Notes: generated by a model from the letters alone, not told the origin. A stretch of 64,000 bases of DNA from Sphingobium xenophagum NBRC 107872 (GCF_000367345.1 NZ_BARE01000023.1:1-64000); one strand, 5' to 3'. Counted from the stretch's first letter, positions 44,889 through 53,494 are shown. Numbers and translations: made by a program.

Positions 44889-46093
44889 GCGTCATCGCCC
44901 CCGAACGCCTGTCGCTCCGCGCCGATTTCCCCGGCGTCCTCGACTGGCATTATCTCGACAGCGCCGCCACCGCGCAAAAGCCGCAGGCGGTGATCGACGC
45001 CATCGCCCGCGCCTATGGTCCCGACTATGCCACCGTTCATCGCGGCGTCTATGCGCGGTCCGCCAACATGACGCTCGCCTATGAATCGGCCCGGCGCAAG
45101 GTGGCCGGTTTCATCGGCGCGAAGTCAGACAGCGAAATCGTCTATGTCCGCGGCGCGACCGAAGGGATCAACCTGGTCGCGCAATGCTGGGCGGGCGAAC
45201 AGCTGAAGGCGGGCGATCGCATCCTCCTGTCCACGCTGGAACATCACAGCAATATCGTGCCGTGGCAGATGGTGGCGGAAAAGGTCGGCGCCCATATCGA
45301 CGTCGTGCCGCTGACCGATGATGGCCGGATCGATCTTGACGCGATGCGCGCGATGATCACGCCCCGGCATCGCATGGTCGCGCTCGCCCATGTGTCCAAC
45401 GTGCTGGGCAGCGTGCTGGATTGCCGCCGCGCCGCCGACATCGCGCATATGGTCGGCGCGCGGATATTGATCGACGGTTGCCAGGCCGTGCCGCGCCTCG
45501 CCGTCGACGTTCAGGCGCTCGATTGCGATTTCTACGTCTTTTCCGCACATAAACTCTACGGCCCGACCGGCATCGGCGTGCTGTGGGCGCGGCAGGAACT
45601 GCTCGACGCCATGCCCCCCTATCAGGGCGGCGGATCGATGATCGACAAGGTGACGTTTGAAAAAACGACCTACGCCCCCGCGCCGACCCGGTTCGAAGCG
45701 GGAACGCCCCACATCAGCGGCGTGATCGGCCTGTCGGCGGCGATCGATTATGTGCATGCGATCGGGCTGGACGCCATCCACGCGCATGAATGTGCGCTGG
45801 TGGCGCAGGCTCGCGCGGCGCTCGACAATCTCAACAGCGTGCGGGTGTTCGGGCCGGACGACAGTGCGGGCATCCTCTCCTTTGAAGTCGAGGGGGTGCA
45901 TCCACACGATGTCGGCACCATATTGGACGAAGCAGGCGTCGCGATCCGTGCCGGGCATCATTGCGCCCAGCCGCTGATGCGCCATCTGGGCGTGGAGGCG
46001 ACCGCACGGGCCAGCTTTGGCATTTATAGCGATCAGGGCGACGTCGATGCGCTGGTCGCGGGTTTGGAACGGGTAAGGAAGATCTTCGGATGA
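44885..46093 (+). CDS. sufS: Cysteine desulfurase SufS
   Basis: A PLP enzyme of 402 residues that takes sulfur from cysteine for cluster building. The PLP lysine is in FSAHKLYGPTG, the substrate site in LEHHSNIVPW, and the persulfide-forming Cys in RAGHHCAQP, as in type II (SufS) desulfurases. The start is GTG 44885, with AGGAAGG eight bases upstream. No sufE is present in the visible operon, so the sulfur acceptor partner must lie elsewhere. The stop overlaps sufT by ATGA. Confidence 0.96.
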   Translation: MSVIAPERLSLRADFPGVLDWHYLDSAATAQKPQAVIDAIARAYGPDYATVHRGVYARSANMTLAYESARRKVAGFIGAKSDSEIVYVRGATEGINLVAQCWAGEQLKAGDRILLSTLEHHSNIVPWQMVAEKVGAHIDVVPLTDDGRIDLDAMRAMITPRHRMVALAHVSNVLGSVLDCRRAADIAHMVGARILIDGCQAVPRLAVDVQALDCDFYVFSAHKLYGPTGIGVLWARQELLDAMPPYQGGGSMIDKVTFEKTTYAPAPTRFEAGTPHISGVIGLSAAIDYVHAIGLDAIHAHECALVAQARAALDNLNSVRVFGPDDSAGILSFEVEGVHPHDVGTILDEAGVAIRAGHHCAQPLMRHLGVEATARASFGIYSDQGDVDALVAGLERVRKIFG

Positions 46094-46542
46094 CCGAGGC
46101 GAACAAGATCGTGGTGGAAGAGGTAGAGGCCGTTGACGCCCCGCCCAAGGCACGAGTGGAAGAAGCGCCGCGCCAGCGCGACTATCTGGACGGCTTCCTC
46201 GCCGCCAAGCCCGCCGAAAGCCCGGCGGGGGAGCCGGGCGGCGATGTCTATGATGGCGTCATCGACGCGCTCAAGGATATTTTCGACCCGGAAATCCCGG
46301 TGAACATCTACGATCTGGGGCTGATCTATGGCGTCGATGTGTCGCCCGACAATCATGTCGTCGTCACCATGACGCTGACCACGCCGCATTGCCCCGTCGC
46401 CGAATCCATGCCCGGCGAGGTCGAACTGCGTGTCGGGGCCGTCCCCGGCGTCGGCGATGCGCAGGTCAATCTGGTCTGGGACCCGCCATGGGATCCGGCC
46501 AAGATGAGCGATGAGGCCAAGCTGGAACTGGGGATGCTGTGA
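46090..46542 (+). CDS. sufT: SUF system Fe-S assembly protein SufT (DUF59/MIP18)
   Basis: A 150-residue protein with a C-terminal DUF59/MIP18 domain (about 50-145) that helps mature Fe-S proteins. The motif DPEIPVNIYDLGLIYGV and the hallmark Cys in TTPHCPVAESMP are intact, as is VWDPPWDPAKMSDEAKLELGML at the end. The first 45 residues are charged and of low conservation. It overlaps sufS by 4 bp and the IscA-type gene by TGATG. Confidence 0.92.
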   Translation: MTEANKIVVEEVEAVDAPPKARVEEAPRQRDYLDGFLAAKPAESPAGEPGGDVYDGVIDALKDIFDPEIPVNIYDLGLIYGVDVSPDNHVVVTMTLTTPHCPVAESMPGEVELRVGAVPGVGDAQVNLVWDPPWDPAKMSDEAKLELGML

Positions 46543-46901
46543 TGACGACCGAGACCAAGACCCGCGCCCGCCCCGCCGCCGTCACGCTGACGGCCAGCGC
46601 CGAACAGCGCATCGCCGACCTGATGGCCAACGCGCCGGAGGGGACGATCGGCGTCAAGCTTTCCACGCCCCGGCGCGGCTGTTCGGGTCTGGCCTATTCG
46701 GTCGATTATGTGAGCGAGGAAGCCAAATTCGACGAGAAGATCGTGACGCCCGGCGGCACCTTCTACATTGACGGCGCGTCGGTGCTCTATCTGGTCGGAT
46801 CGACGATGGACTGGGTGGAGGATGACTTCACCGCCGGCTTCACCTTCGCCAATCCCAATGCCAAGGGAGCCTGCGGCTGCGGCGAGAGCTTCACGGTCTA
46901 G
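46542..46901 (+). CDS. sufA: HesB/IscA family Fe-S assembly accessory protein (SufA)
   Basis: An A-type carrier of 119 residues that passes clusters to target proteins. The three ligand cysteines are in place: one in RRGCSGLAY and two in ACGCGESF at the C-terminus. The ATG at 46542 shares a base with the sufT stop (TGATG); an in-frame GTG precedes it by one codon. It is the last gene of the SUF operon, followed by a 103-bp inverted-repeat element. Confidence 0.93.
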   Translation: MTTETKTRARPAAVTLTASAEQRIADLMANAPEGTIGVKLSTPRRGCSGLAYSVDYVSEEAKFDEKIVTPGGTFYIDGASVLYLVGSTMDWVEDDFTAGFTFANPNAKGACGCGESFTV

Positions 46902-46910
46902 TCTCTGTCT

Positions 46911-47013
46911 CCGTTCGTTTCGAGCGAAGCCGAGAAACGGTGCACAGGTTTCTCGACCTTGCCTGTCCTGAGCGCCTGCCTTGGCAAGCAGTCGAAGCGC
47001 TCGAAACGAACGG
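46911..47013. repeat. Repeat with 16-bp terminal inverted copies (CCGTTCG family)
   Basis: CCGTTCGTTTCGAGCG (46911-46926) is perfectly mirrored by CGCTCGAAACGAACGG (46998-47013). The interior includes GAAGCCGAGAAACGG and GTCCTGAGCG segments. The right end merges into GGAGGAG, the Shine-Dalgarno of the next gene. Related ends occur at 23326-23342 and 53390-53488. Confidence 0.85.
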
Positions 47014-47022
47014 AGGAGTATA

Positions 47023-47829
47023 TTGCCTCATCTGTTGATCTTTGGCCTTGGCTATACCGCGTCCCGGCTGGCCGACCGCCTGCGATCGGATGGCTGGCGC
47101 ATCACCGCCACCCGCCGCCATGCCGACGCAGACACGCTGGCCTTCGATGACGAACCCGCCGTCCGCGCGGCAATCGCCAGCGCCACCCATATCCTCTCCT
47201 CCGTCCCGCCCGCGGGCGACACCGACCCGGTGCTGGCCCGCTACGGTACCGCGATAGCCGCCGCACCAGCGCGCTGGATCGGCTATCTCTCCTCCACCGG
47301 CGTCTATGGCGACACGCGCGGGGCGTGGGTCGATGAAGCCAGCCCGGTCGGCACCGGCCGCCGTACCGCCAGGGCGCAGGCTGATCAGGCATGGGGCGCG
47401 TTGCGGCCTGATATGCGCCGTTTCCGCCTGCCGGGCATCTACGGTCCGGGCCGTTCGGCGCTGGACCGGGTGCGGGCAGGGAAGGCGCATCGCATCGACC
47501 TGCCCGACCAGATTTTCAGCCGCATCCATGTCGATGACATTGTCGCGGGGATCATGGCTTCGTTCGATGGGCCGCCGGGCATCTATAATCTGGCCGACGA
47601 CCTGCCCTGCGCGCAAAACCGGGTGATAGAGGCCGCCTGCGACATGCTGGGGATGGCCCATCCGCCCCTGCTGACGCTGGAACAGGCCGCGTTGTCGCCC
47701 ATGGCGCTGGCCTTTTATGCAGAGAACCGCCGCGTCGCCAATGGACGCGCAAAACGCCTGCTGGGCTGGTCGCCACGTTACCCGACCTATGTGCAGGGAC
47801 TTGCCGCCTGCGACTCGACGGGTGCGTGA
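47023..47829 (+). CDS. NAD-dependent epimerase/dehydratase-like SDR protein
   Basis: A 268-residue extended-SDR protein of the YeeZ-like type. The nucleotide-binding region is atypical (LLIFGLGYTASRLADRL instead of a full GXXGXXG), while the YLSSTGVYGDTRGAWVDE and IYGPGRSALDRVR segments and the FSRIHVDDIV motif fit sugar-nucleotide epimerase folds. The classic YXXXK is not obvious (the position is degenerate), so catalysis is uncertain. The start is TTG 47023, preceded by GGAGGAG four bases upstream, contributed by the repeat end. Confidence 0.82.
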   Translation: MPHLLIFGLGYTASRLADRLRSDGWRITATRRHADADTLAFDDEPAVRAAIASATHILSSVPPAGDTDPVLARYGTAIAAAPARWIGYLSSTGVYGDTRGAWVDEASPVGTGRRTARAQADQAWGALRPDMRRFRLPGIYGPGRSALDRVRAGKAHRIDLPDQIFSRIHVDDIVAGIMASFDGPPGIYNLADDLPCAQNRVIEAACDMLGMAHPPLLTLEQAALSPMALAFYAENRRVANGRAKRLLGWSPRYPTYVQGLAACDSTGA

Positions 47830-47916
47830 TTCGGTTCGGCGCAAAGGCGGGCCACCGATTACCACTTGTTAACCACAGGGGCGCGATAGCGGGCTATCAC
47901 TTGTCGGGACAGACTG

Positions 47917-48072
47917 ATGGATCGCATCGACCATATTTTCGGCACGCTCAGCCAGCGGATGAGCAGCATGAAGCAACCCTGCCGTGCGATGCCAGCATCC
48001 GAACCGCTTTCCAGCCTGATCGACAAGGTCAACGCGGCCAAGCAGCGCTATCAGCCCGGCATGGGCCGTTAA
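47917..48072 (+). CDS. Small hypothetical protein (51 aa)
   Basis: An open frame of 51 residues (MDRIDHIFGTLSQRM at the start, AAKQRYQPGMGR at the end) in the 247-bp gap between the SDR gene and the secreted-protein genes. Codon choice is GC3-rich as in neighbouring genes, but the ribosome site is weak. It has no signal peptide. I do not recognise a family. Confidence 0.4.
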   Translation: MDRIDHIFGTLSQRMSSMKQPCRAMPASEPLSSLIDKVNAAKQRYQPGMGR

Positions 48073-48076
48073 AAGC

Positions 48077-48493
48077 TCAGGGTTCGCCCTTCGATTCCAG
48101 CATCCGTCGCTCGGCGAACCATTGTTGCAGCCTCTGGGCCGCACAGCCGGTAAAGCCGTTGCTGCCGATCACCGAACAACTGCCCGGCAGGGTCTGGCGC
48201 TGGACCTGTTCCATCGTCGCCACCTGGCTGCCCCAGCCGGGACCACCAGCGACCGCCGGCTTTTCACGCAGCTTCTTGGGGATGCGGTAGCGCTCGGCTT
48301 CTGGCCTGCGCGCGCACACCACGATTTCGCTGTCATCCTTGCCCTTGGGGCAGGGATCATCGCCATAGACGATCAGGTTGAAAATACGGTCGGGCGGCGG
48401 TTCAGGCTGCGCCAGCACGGGCGTCGCCGGGATCAAAGCCGCCCCCATCAAGGCCAGGGACATAGACAGACGCATCATCGGAAAATCCTTCAT
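48077..48493 (-). CDS. Secreted protein of unknown function, paralogue A
   Basis: A 138-residue exported protein with a signal peptide cut near PVLAQPE. The mature part reads LIVYGDDPCPKGKDDSEIVVCARRPEAERYRIP, followed by a segment rich in Gly and Trp, then GSCSVIGSNGFTGC. The same order of motifs is found in the next gene upstream (48567-49100), so the two are tandem paralogues. Four or more conserved cysteines suggest disulfides. No known enzyme signature is present. Confidence 0.78.
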   Translation of the reverse strand: MKDFPMMRLSMSLALMGAALIPATPVLAQPEPPPDRIFNLIVYGDDPCPKGKDDSEIVVCARRPEAERYRIPKKLREKPAVAGGPGWGSQVATMEQVQRQTLPGSCSVIGSNGFTGCAAQRLQQWFAERRMLESKGEP

Positions 48494-48566
48494 TCGCCCC
48501 TGTCATTGCCCGCCTTGCCCGAAAGCGGAGACTCCTTGTCCAGACGCCGTTCGGCGCCCGGACCCG

Positions 48567-49100
48567 TCAGGGTTGCGATGCGGGCGCCGTATCCTTGGCC
48601 TTTTCCTCCGCCACGACCCGCGCTTCGATCGCTTCGCTGTCGGCGTCGATGGTGGACAGGCGCTTGGCGCGCTCGGCTTCTACCAGATCCTTCCAGCTGG
48701 CATTGTCGAGCGCTTGCCGTTCCGCCTTGGCCAGCCGCGCCAGCTGCGCGAAGCAGCCGGTTGCGCCGCCACCGCCGACTGGCGAGCAGCTTTCGGTGCC
48801 GGACCGGCCGACATATTCCATCGATCGCACCCGCTCGCCCCAAGCCTGCTTGCTGGGTTCATTGGGATCGCCGCGTAGCGGTTCGGGGATGCGATAGCGC
48901 TCTTCCTCCCCCTTGCGCGCGCACACGACAATGTCGTCGCCCTGGCTTTGCGGACAGGCATCGTCGCCATAAACGATGACAAGGTTGACCTTCTCCGTCG
49001 TCGGCGCGGCCGCCGCGGTGGGCGCGCTTGACGGCTGGGCCAGTGCGGGGCCGGCAGCGCCCATCAGCAACAGCGCGGCGATCATCGGTATCCTGGTCAT
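48567..49100 (-). CDS. Secreted protein of unknown function, paralogue B
   Basis: A 177-residue exported protein with a signal peptide ending near PALAQPSS. It shares with its neighbour the sequence blocks VIVYGDDACPQSQGDDIVVCAR, EEERYRIPEPLRG, a Trp-containing stretch and ESCSPVGGGGATGC, and adds a C-terminal helical tail of about 45 residues (AERQALDNASWKDLVEAERAKR). The start is ATG 49100; upstream in-frame codons are excluded as lacking a signal peptide. It is on the same strand as paralogue A, 73 bp apart. Confidence 0.8.
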   Translation of the reverse strand: MTRIPMIAALLLMGAAGPALAQPSSAPTAAAAPTTEKVNLVIVYGDDACPQSQGDDIVVCARKGEEERYRIPEPLRGDPNEPSKQAWGERVRSMEYVGRSGTESCSPVGGGGATGCFAQLARLAKAERQALDNASWKDLVEAERAKRLSTIDADSEAIEARVVAEEKAKDTAPASQP

Positions 49101-49113
49101 CCGTCGGTCCTTT

Positions 49114-49668
49114 TCAGATGCGCTTCGACAGCGCGATGGCGGCCCGGCATCCCAAACGAATGGCGCCCGACAAGAGGGGGTAGGCAGGGGCTTGCTGCGC
49201 TCCATGCGCCAGCGCGGCATCGCGATGCTCGACTTCCTCTGCCTGAAAATCCGCGATGGCGGTGGAGAGTTCCGGATCGTCGCTGCCCAATTGCACTAAT
49301 TGTTCGCCATAGTGGCGGTCGATCTCCGTCTCGATCGCGGCGGTACAGGCCATGGCGGCCTTGGGACCGATCGCCGCCGTCACCGCACCCAGCGCAAAGC
49401 CCGCCACGTTCCAGATCGGCGCCAGCGCGGTCGGTCGTACGCCGCGTCGGGCGATCATGGCGTCGAACGTCTGGCGGTGGCGCTCTTCCTGCGCGGCCAT
49501 GCCCGCAATGATGCGGGCATCAGGATGCCGATCGCCCATCACGGCAAGCTGCCCGGCATAGATGCGGGTCGCGCCGAACTCACCGGCCTGATCGACCCGC
49601 AGCATCGACGCGCGATCGGCGGGCTTGGGACGGCGACCCGGTCGAGGAAAATCCTGCTTCGCGCTCAT
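49114..49668 (-). CDS. coq7: Demethoxyubiquinone hydroxylase (Coq7 family)
   Basis: A di-iron hydroxylase of 184 residues that adds the C6 hydroxyl in ubiquinone synthesis. The metal-binding pattern is complete: an early Glu in DQAGEFGA, then EERH, a central IETEIDRHYGEQ and EVEHRD. A short membrane-associating helix is likely around VAGFALGAVTAAIG. Its start overlaps the stop of dsbB (ATGA), so the two are coupled. Confidence 0.93.
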   Translation of the reverse strand: MSAKQDFPRPGRRPKPADRASMLRVDQAGEFGATRIYAGQLAVMGDRHPDARIIAGMAAQEERHRQTFDAMIARRGVRPTALAPIWNVAGFALGAVTAAIGPKAAMACTAAIETEIDRHYGEQLVQLGSDDPELSTAIADFQAEEVEHRDAALAHGAQQAPAYPLLSGAIRLGCRAAIALSKRI

Positions 49669-50153
49669 GCATTGCGTCCTTTGCGTCCCAACAACGCCAA
49701 GATGGCGAGTGCGCCACCGACCGACAAGAGGCCGTTATAGCCCGCCAGCGATATGCCCAGCAGGCTCCATGGCGCAACATCGCAGCGGGTGATGGGCGTC
49801 GCCATGATCTGGGTCAATATGTCGGCCGCATTGCCGCCGGTCGGCGATGTGGAGCAGGCAGTCAGCCCTTCCCACCAGCCATATTCGACCCCGGCATGAA
49901 ACAGGCCGATGGCGCCGCTTATGGCGATGGCGATGGCCGCCAGCGTCGTGAACATCGCGCTGGTCCTCGGATTGCCCTTTGCCGCAAAGGCCAGCAGCGC
50001 CAGCGCGATCGCGGCCATATGCGGATAACGCTGCCACCAGCACATTTCGCACGGATGCAATCCGCCCACATATTGCGACACATAGGCACCGCCCAGCAGC
50101 GCCACGGGGATCAGCAGCGCCAGGGCGCGAGCGAGGGGAAGTTTGCTCATCAT
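49665..50153 (-). CDS. dsbB: Disulfide bond formation protein B
   Basis: An inner-membrane protein of 162 residues with four hydrophobic helices that reoxidises DsbA using ubiquinone. The first redox pair is in HPCEMCWWQRYPH; the second pair is more widely spaced (CSTSPTGG and TRCDVAPW), as in DsbB-type proteins rather than DsbI. It is coupled to coq7, a quinone-synthesis gene, which fits a common link through quinones. Confidence 0.92.
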   Translation of the reverse strand: MMSKLPLARALALLIPVALLGGAYVSQYVGGLHPCEMCWWQRYPHMAAIALALLAFAAKGNPRTSAMFTTLAAIAIAISGAIGLFHAGVEYGWWEGLTACSTSPTGGNAADILTQIMATPITRCDVAPWSLLGISLAGYNGLLSVGGALAILALLGRKGRNA

Positions 50154-50246
50154 CCCCGCTTAAACCCCCAGGCACCTTTCGTCATGCTGAACTTGCGGGA
50201 TTCCCACACCATCCGCTCAGGGCGAACGGGAATGACAGGGAACCCC

Positions 50247-51593
50247 TTACTTCGCCCCCGGCTTCCTGGCCGCAGCCTGCGCGATGGTCGCGCCCGGCGT
50301 GCTGGCCAGGCGGCCAATCGTCTTGAGCGCATAGTCGAGCTGGAAATCCTCGACGCCCTTCTTCTTCAATTCCTCCGCCGACATGGCAAAGCGCGGATCG
50401 TCCTTGGCATCTTCCTCCAGCGTCTTGTCGTCGGTCTTGATCTCGTTGATCAAATGGCGGCGCAAGTCGCTTTCGCGATATTTGGGGCGGTTCTTGTAAT
50501 CGGGGTCGGACAGCTGCGGGACGCGGATGTCGGGCTGGATGCCCCCTTCCTGCACGCTGCGGCCCGAAGGCGTATAGTAACGCGCCGTGGTCAGCTTGAG
50601 CGCGGTGGTGTTCGACAGCGGCAACATCGTCTGCACGCTGCCCTTGCCAAAGCTGCGTTCGCCCATCACCAGCGCGCGATGCTGGTCCTGCAACGCACCG
50701 GCGACGATTTCGGATGCGGACGCCGATCCTGCATCGACCAGCACAATCACCGGCAGACCCTTCGCATCGTCACCAGGCTTTGCATAATAGCGTTCGACAT
50801 CGCCCTTGGCCCGGCCGCGCTGCGATACGATCTCGCCGCGTTCCAGGAAAGCGTCGCTGACTGACACCGCTTCATCCAGCAGGCCACCGGGGTTGGAGCG
50901 CAGGTCCAGCACATAGCCGGTCGGCTTGTGGCCCAGCGACTTGTCGATGCTGCGGATTGCCTGCCGTACATCGGCACCGGTATTGGCAGAGAAGCTGACG
51001 ATGTTGATGACGCCGATGCCGTTCTTCACTTCCCATTTCACCGGCTTCAACTGAATGATCTCGCGCGTCAGCGTCAGGTCGATCGGCTTGTCGCGTCCGG
51101 CCCGCACGATCGTCAGCTTCAGGCTGGTACCCGGTGCGCCGCGCATCTTGTCGACCGCTTCGTCCAGTGTGCCGCCATAGATCAGCTGCCCGTCGATATG
51201 GGTGATATAGTCGCCCGCCTTGATCCCCGCGCGCCAGGCCGGGGTATCCTGCGTCGGCGCGATGACCTTGACCGCGCCATCCTCCTGCGTGACCGACAGG
51301 CCCAGGCCGCCATAGCTGCCCTCTGTCTGGGTCCGTAGATTCTGGAAATCGCGCGCGTCCAGGAAGCTGCTGTGCGGGTCCAGGCTGGCCAACATCCCGT
51401 CGATCGCGCCCTTGATCAGCTTTTCATCGTCGACTTTCTCGACATAATCGCTGCGGACCTTCTGGAACACGTCCATGAATTCGTCGAGCGCCTTGTAGCT
51501 CGACGCCTCCCCATCGGCGAGCGCCGCGGTGGTGGCGGGAATGAGCGCAAGCGCCCCGAGCGCAAGTGCGCCCTGGAGGAAGGTGGATTTCAT
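50247..51593 (-). CDS. ctpA: S41 family C-terminal processing peptidase
   Basis: A periplasmic serine peptidase of 448 residues that trims or degrades envelope proteins. After a signal peptide comes a helical segment, a PDZ domain near 90-175 (GSYGGLGLSVTQEDGAVKVI), and the S41 core with the catalytic Ser in GSASASEIVAGAL and the Lys in SFGKGSVQ. The start is ATG 51593, preceded by AAGGA. It follows envC on the same strand across 121 bp, a neighbourhood conserved in alphaproteobacteria and linked to cell division. Confidence 0.95.
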   Translation of the reverse strand: MKSTFLQGALALGALALIPATTAALADGEASSYKALDEFMDVFQKVRSDYVEKVDDEKLIKGAIDGMLASLDPHSSFLDARDFQNLRTQTEGSYGGLGLSVTQEDGAVKVIAPTQDTPAWRAGIKAGDYITHIDGQLIYGGTLDEAVDKMRGAPGTSLKLTIVRAGRDKPIDLTLTREIIQLKPVKWEVKNGIGVINIVSFSANTGADVRQAIRSIDKSLGHKPTGYVLDLRSNPGGLLDEAVSVSDAFLERGEIVSQRGRAKGDVERYYAKPGDDAKGLPVIVLVDAGSASASEIVAGALQDQHRALVMGERSFGKGSVQTMLPLSNTTALKLTTARYYTPSGRSVQEGGIQPDIRVPQLSDPDYKNRPKYRESDLRRHLINEIKTDDKTLEEDAKDDPRFAMSAEELKKKGVEDFQLDYALKTIGRLASTPGATIAQAAARKPGAK

Positions 51594-51714
51594 GGTTGTC
51601 CTTGATTCCGGCATCTACGATCCATCATAAGCCGATTCGCGTCCCGACGCAAAAGCGCGCTTCGACGAATGTTGCGCAGGGTCGATGAGCGTCAGGTTAA
51701 TGGGCGCGCGATCC

Positions 51715-52950
51715 TCATCCCAGCCCCACCAGCGGCACGATGTCCACCGGACGGCCGTTGCGGCGCAGTTCGATGGTGATGGTCGGGCGGCCGGGGCCGG
51801 TGATGGCGACCGGCTCGCCCTGCCGCACGCTGTCGCCCACTTGCGCGGTAACGCGATGCAGGCCGGTGATCAGCGTGGTCCATCCCTGGCCATGGTCGAT
51901 GATCAATATCTGGCCATAGCCGCGATAGGGCCCGGCAAAGGCGATGCGTCCGGCGGTCGGCGCGACGGCCTGCGCCCCCGGCTGCGTCACCAGCGTCAGC
52001 CCGCGTGACCGGACGCCGCCATCATTCACCTCGCCCATGCCCGTGACCAACTGGCCTACGACGGGCAGGCGATAGGGCGGCGGGCCGCGCATCGCCACGG
52101 CCCGGTCAGGGGCAGGGGCGCCGGTCTGGTCGGGGCGAGCCGGGCGCAGCAGCGGACCAGGCAGCGCAGCGAGCTTGTCGCGCAGGTCGCCCGCTTCCTC
52201 CAGCCGGTCCATCAGGTCCACAATGTCGCGCGCCCGCTCGCCCAGCGCCAGCGCCCGCTCGCTCTCCATCCCCGCATTGGTGCGATAGTCGCGCGCGGCC
52301 ACCCGCTTCTGCGCCTCCAGCGCGGCGAGTTGGGCCTGTCTTTCCTTGCGCTGTTGCTGGCTGCTGGCCAGAGCGTCGGCCGCCTGTTGCGCCGTCGCGC
52401 GCAGCGCCCGGCTGCGTTCCAGCTCGGCGCGCAGCCCGGCGGTACGCTGGCGGATCACCGGGAGTATCTGCCCCAGCACCGCGCGCATATGCACGGCATC
52501 GGTGATCGAGCCGGGCTGGACCAGCGCCAGCGCCAGCGGGCGGCGCGCCATCATCTGGAGCGCGGCGGTCAGGCGCACGACCGGTTCCTGCTTGGCCGCC
52601 AGCCGGGCCGCCTGCGCGCGCTGCATCCGCGCGACGATGGCGATGCGCGCCTGTGCGCCCGCTATGTCGGCTTCGGCCTGCTGGATGCGCGCGGCGATCG
52701 CGGCGGCGCGGCGGCGCGCCTGCTCGGCCTCGTCGCGCGCTGCGCTCGCCTGCTGGTCGAGCCGGGCGGAGCGATCGCGCGCCTCGTCCGACTGGCGGCG
52801 CGCGGCCTTCAGCGCGGCCTGTTCCTGTTGCAATGTGGTGCCGGCGGTGCCGGGCAGGATGATGGCGTCGTCATCGGCGGCGGGCAGGCGCGACGCGGCC
52901 AGGACGCCAAGGCCCGCCATCATCGCCATCATGATCCCGCCCCGTGTCAC
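51715..52950 (-). CDS. envC: EnvC-type murein hydrolase activator (degenerate LytM)
   Basis: A 411-residue protein with an N-terminal membrane segment, a long coiled coil (about 45-270, rich in Ala, Arg, Gln and Glu) and a C-terminal LytM/M23-like domain. The zinc ligands are not all kept: where active M23 enzymes have HXGXD there is SRGLTL, and where they have HXH there is TITIEL. This matches EnvC, which activates amidases instead of cutting peptidoglycan. The start is GTG 52950, four bases after the rlmH stop, with AAGGA upstream. Confidence 0.88.
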   Translation of the reverse strand: MTRGGIMMAMMAGLGVLAASRLPAADDDAIILPGTAGTTLQQEQAALKAARRQSDEARDRSARLDQQASAARDEAEQARRRAAAIAARIQQAEADIAGAQARIAIVARMQRAQAARLAAKQEPVVRLTAALQMMARRPLALALVQPGSITDAVHMRAVLGQILPVIRQRTAGLRAELERSRALRATAQQAADALASSQQQRKERQAQLAALEAQKRVAARDYRTNAGMESERALALGERARDIVDLMDRLEEAGDLRDKLAALPGPLLRPARPDQTGAPAPDRAVAMRGPPPYRLPVVGQLVTGMGEVNDGGVRSRGLTLVTQPGAQAVAPTAGRIAFAGPYRGYGQILIIDHGQGWTTLITGLHRVTAQVGDSVRQGEPVAITGPGRPTITIELRRNGRPVDIVPLVGLG

Positions 52951-52954
52951 CCGC

Positions 52955-53377
52955 CTATCCTTCGCGATGATAGGGGTGGTTGGCAAGGATGGAGCAGGCC
53001 CGCCACAATTGTTCGGCCAGCATCGCGCGGGCCATCATGTGCGGCCAGGTCATATTGCCAAAGGCGATCAGCAGGTCCGCATTCGCCCGTTCGGCGTCGT
53101 CGAACCCGTCCGCCGCGCCGATCAGGAAGCGACATTCGCGCGTTCCCGCGTCGCGCCAGCCTTCGATCCGCCGGGCAAAGTCCATGGAGGATAGCTGTTT
53201 GCCCTTTTCGTCCAGCATCACCGTGACGGTGCCGGGCGCCTGCGGGGGCAGCTTGCCGCCCCGATCAGGCATTTCGGTGATCTTGTGCGGCATGGTCAGC
53301 CGCTTGACATAGCGGTCGACCAGTTCGGCTTCGGGCGACCGCCCGATCTTCCCGCGCGCAATGATATGGAGGAGCAT
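52955..53377 (-). CDS. rlmH: 23S rRNA (pseudouridine1915-N3)-methyltransferase
   Basis: A SPOUT methyltransferase of 140 residues that modifies pseudouridine 1915 in helix 69 of 23S rRNA. The SAM-binding knot is at FLIGAADGFDD, and the C-terminal HPYHREG tail, needed for catalysis in the family, is intact. It lies between rsfS (with a repeat in the gap) and envC. Its start ATG follows GGAG. Confidence 0.95.
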   Translation of the reverse strand: MLLHIIARGKIGRSPEAELVDRYVKRLTMPHKITEMPDRGGKLPPQAPGTVTVMLDEKGKQLSSMDFARRIEGWRDAGTRECRFLIGAADGFDDAERANADLLIAFGNMTWPHMMARAMLAEQLWRACSILANHPYHREG

Positions 53378-53389
53378 TCAGCCTTAATC

Positions 53390-53488
53390 CGTTCACCCTG
53401 AGCGAAGTCGAAGGGTTCGGCTGAGCCGCAGGCGAAGCCACTTCGCTACGCTCAGTGGAAGGCTTCGGCTTCGCTCAGCCCGAACGGC
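53390..53488. repeat. Palindromic repeat between rsfS and rlmH (CCGTTCG family)
   Basis: The ends CCGTTCACCCTGAGCGAAG and CTTCGCTCAGCCCGAACGG are inverted copies with three mismatches. The interior contains further GAAGCC/GGCTTC palindromes. The unit separates two genes that otherwise lie close together in this block. Confidence 0.8.
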
Positions 53489-53494
53489 GTCGGG

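Noticed and set aside
47826-48290. A 154-codon plus-strand frame after the SDR gene
   Set aside because: It runs into the antisense of the secreted-protein gene. The 51-codon frame at 47917-48072 is a better candidate in the same interval.
50182-50238. Possible short repeat between dsbB and ctpA (CGTCATGCTGAACTTG to GGGAATGACAG)
   Set aside because: It resembles intergenic repeats common in this group, but the internal symmetry is too poor for me to define its ends.
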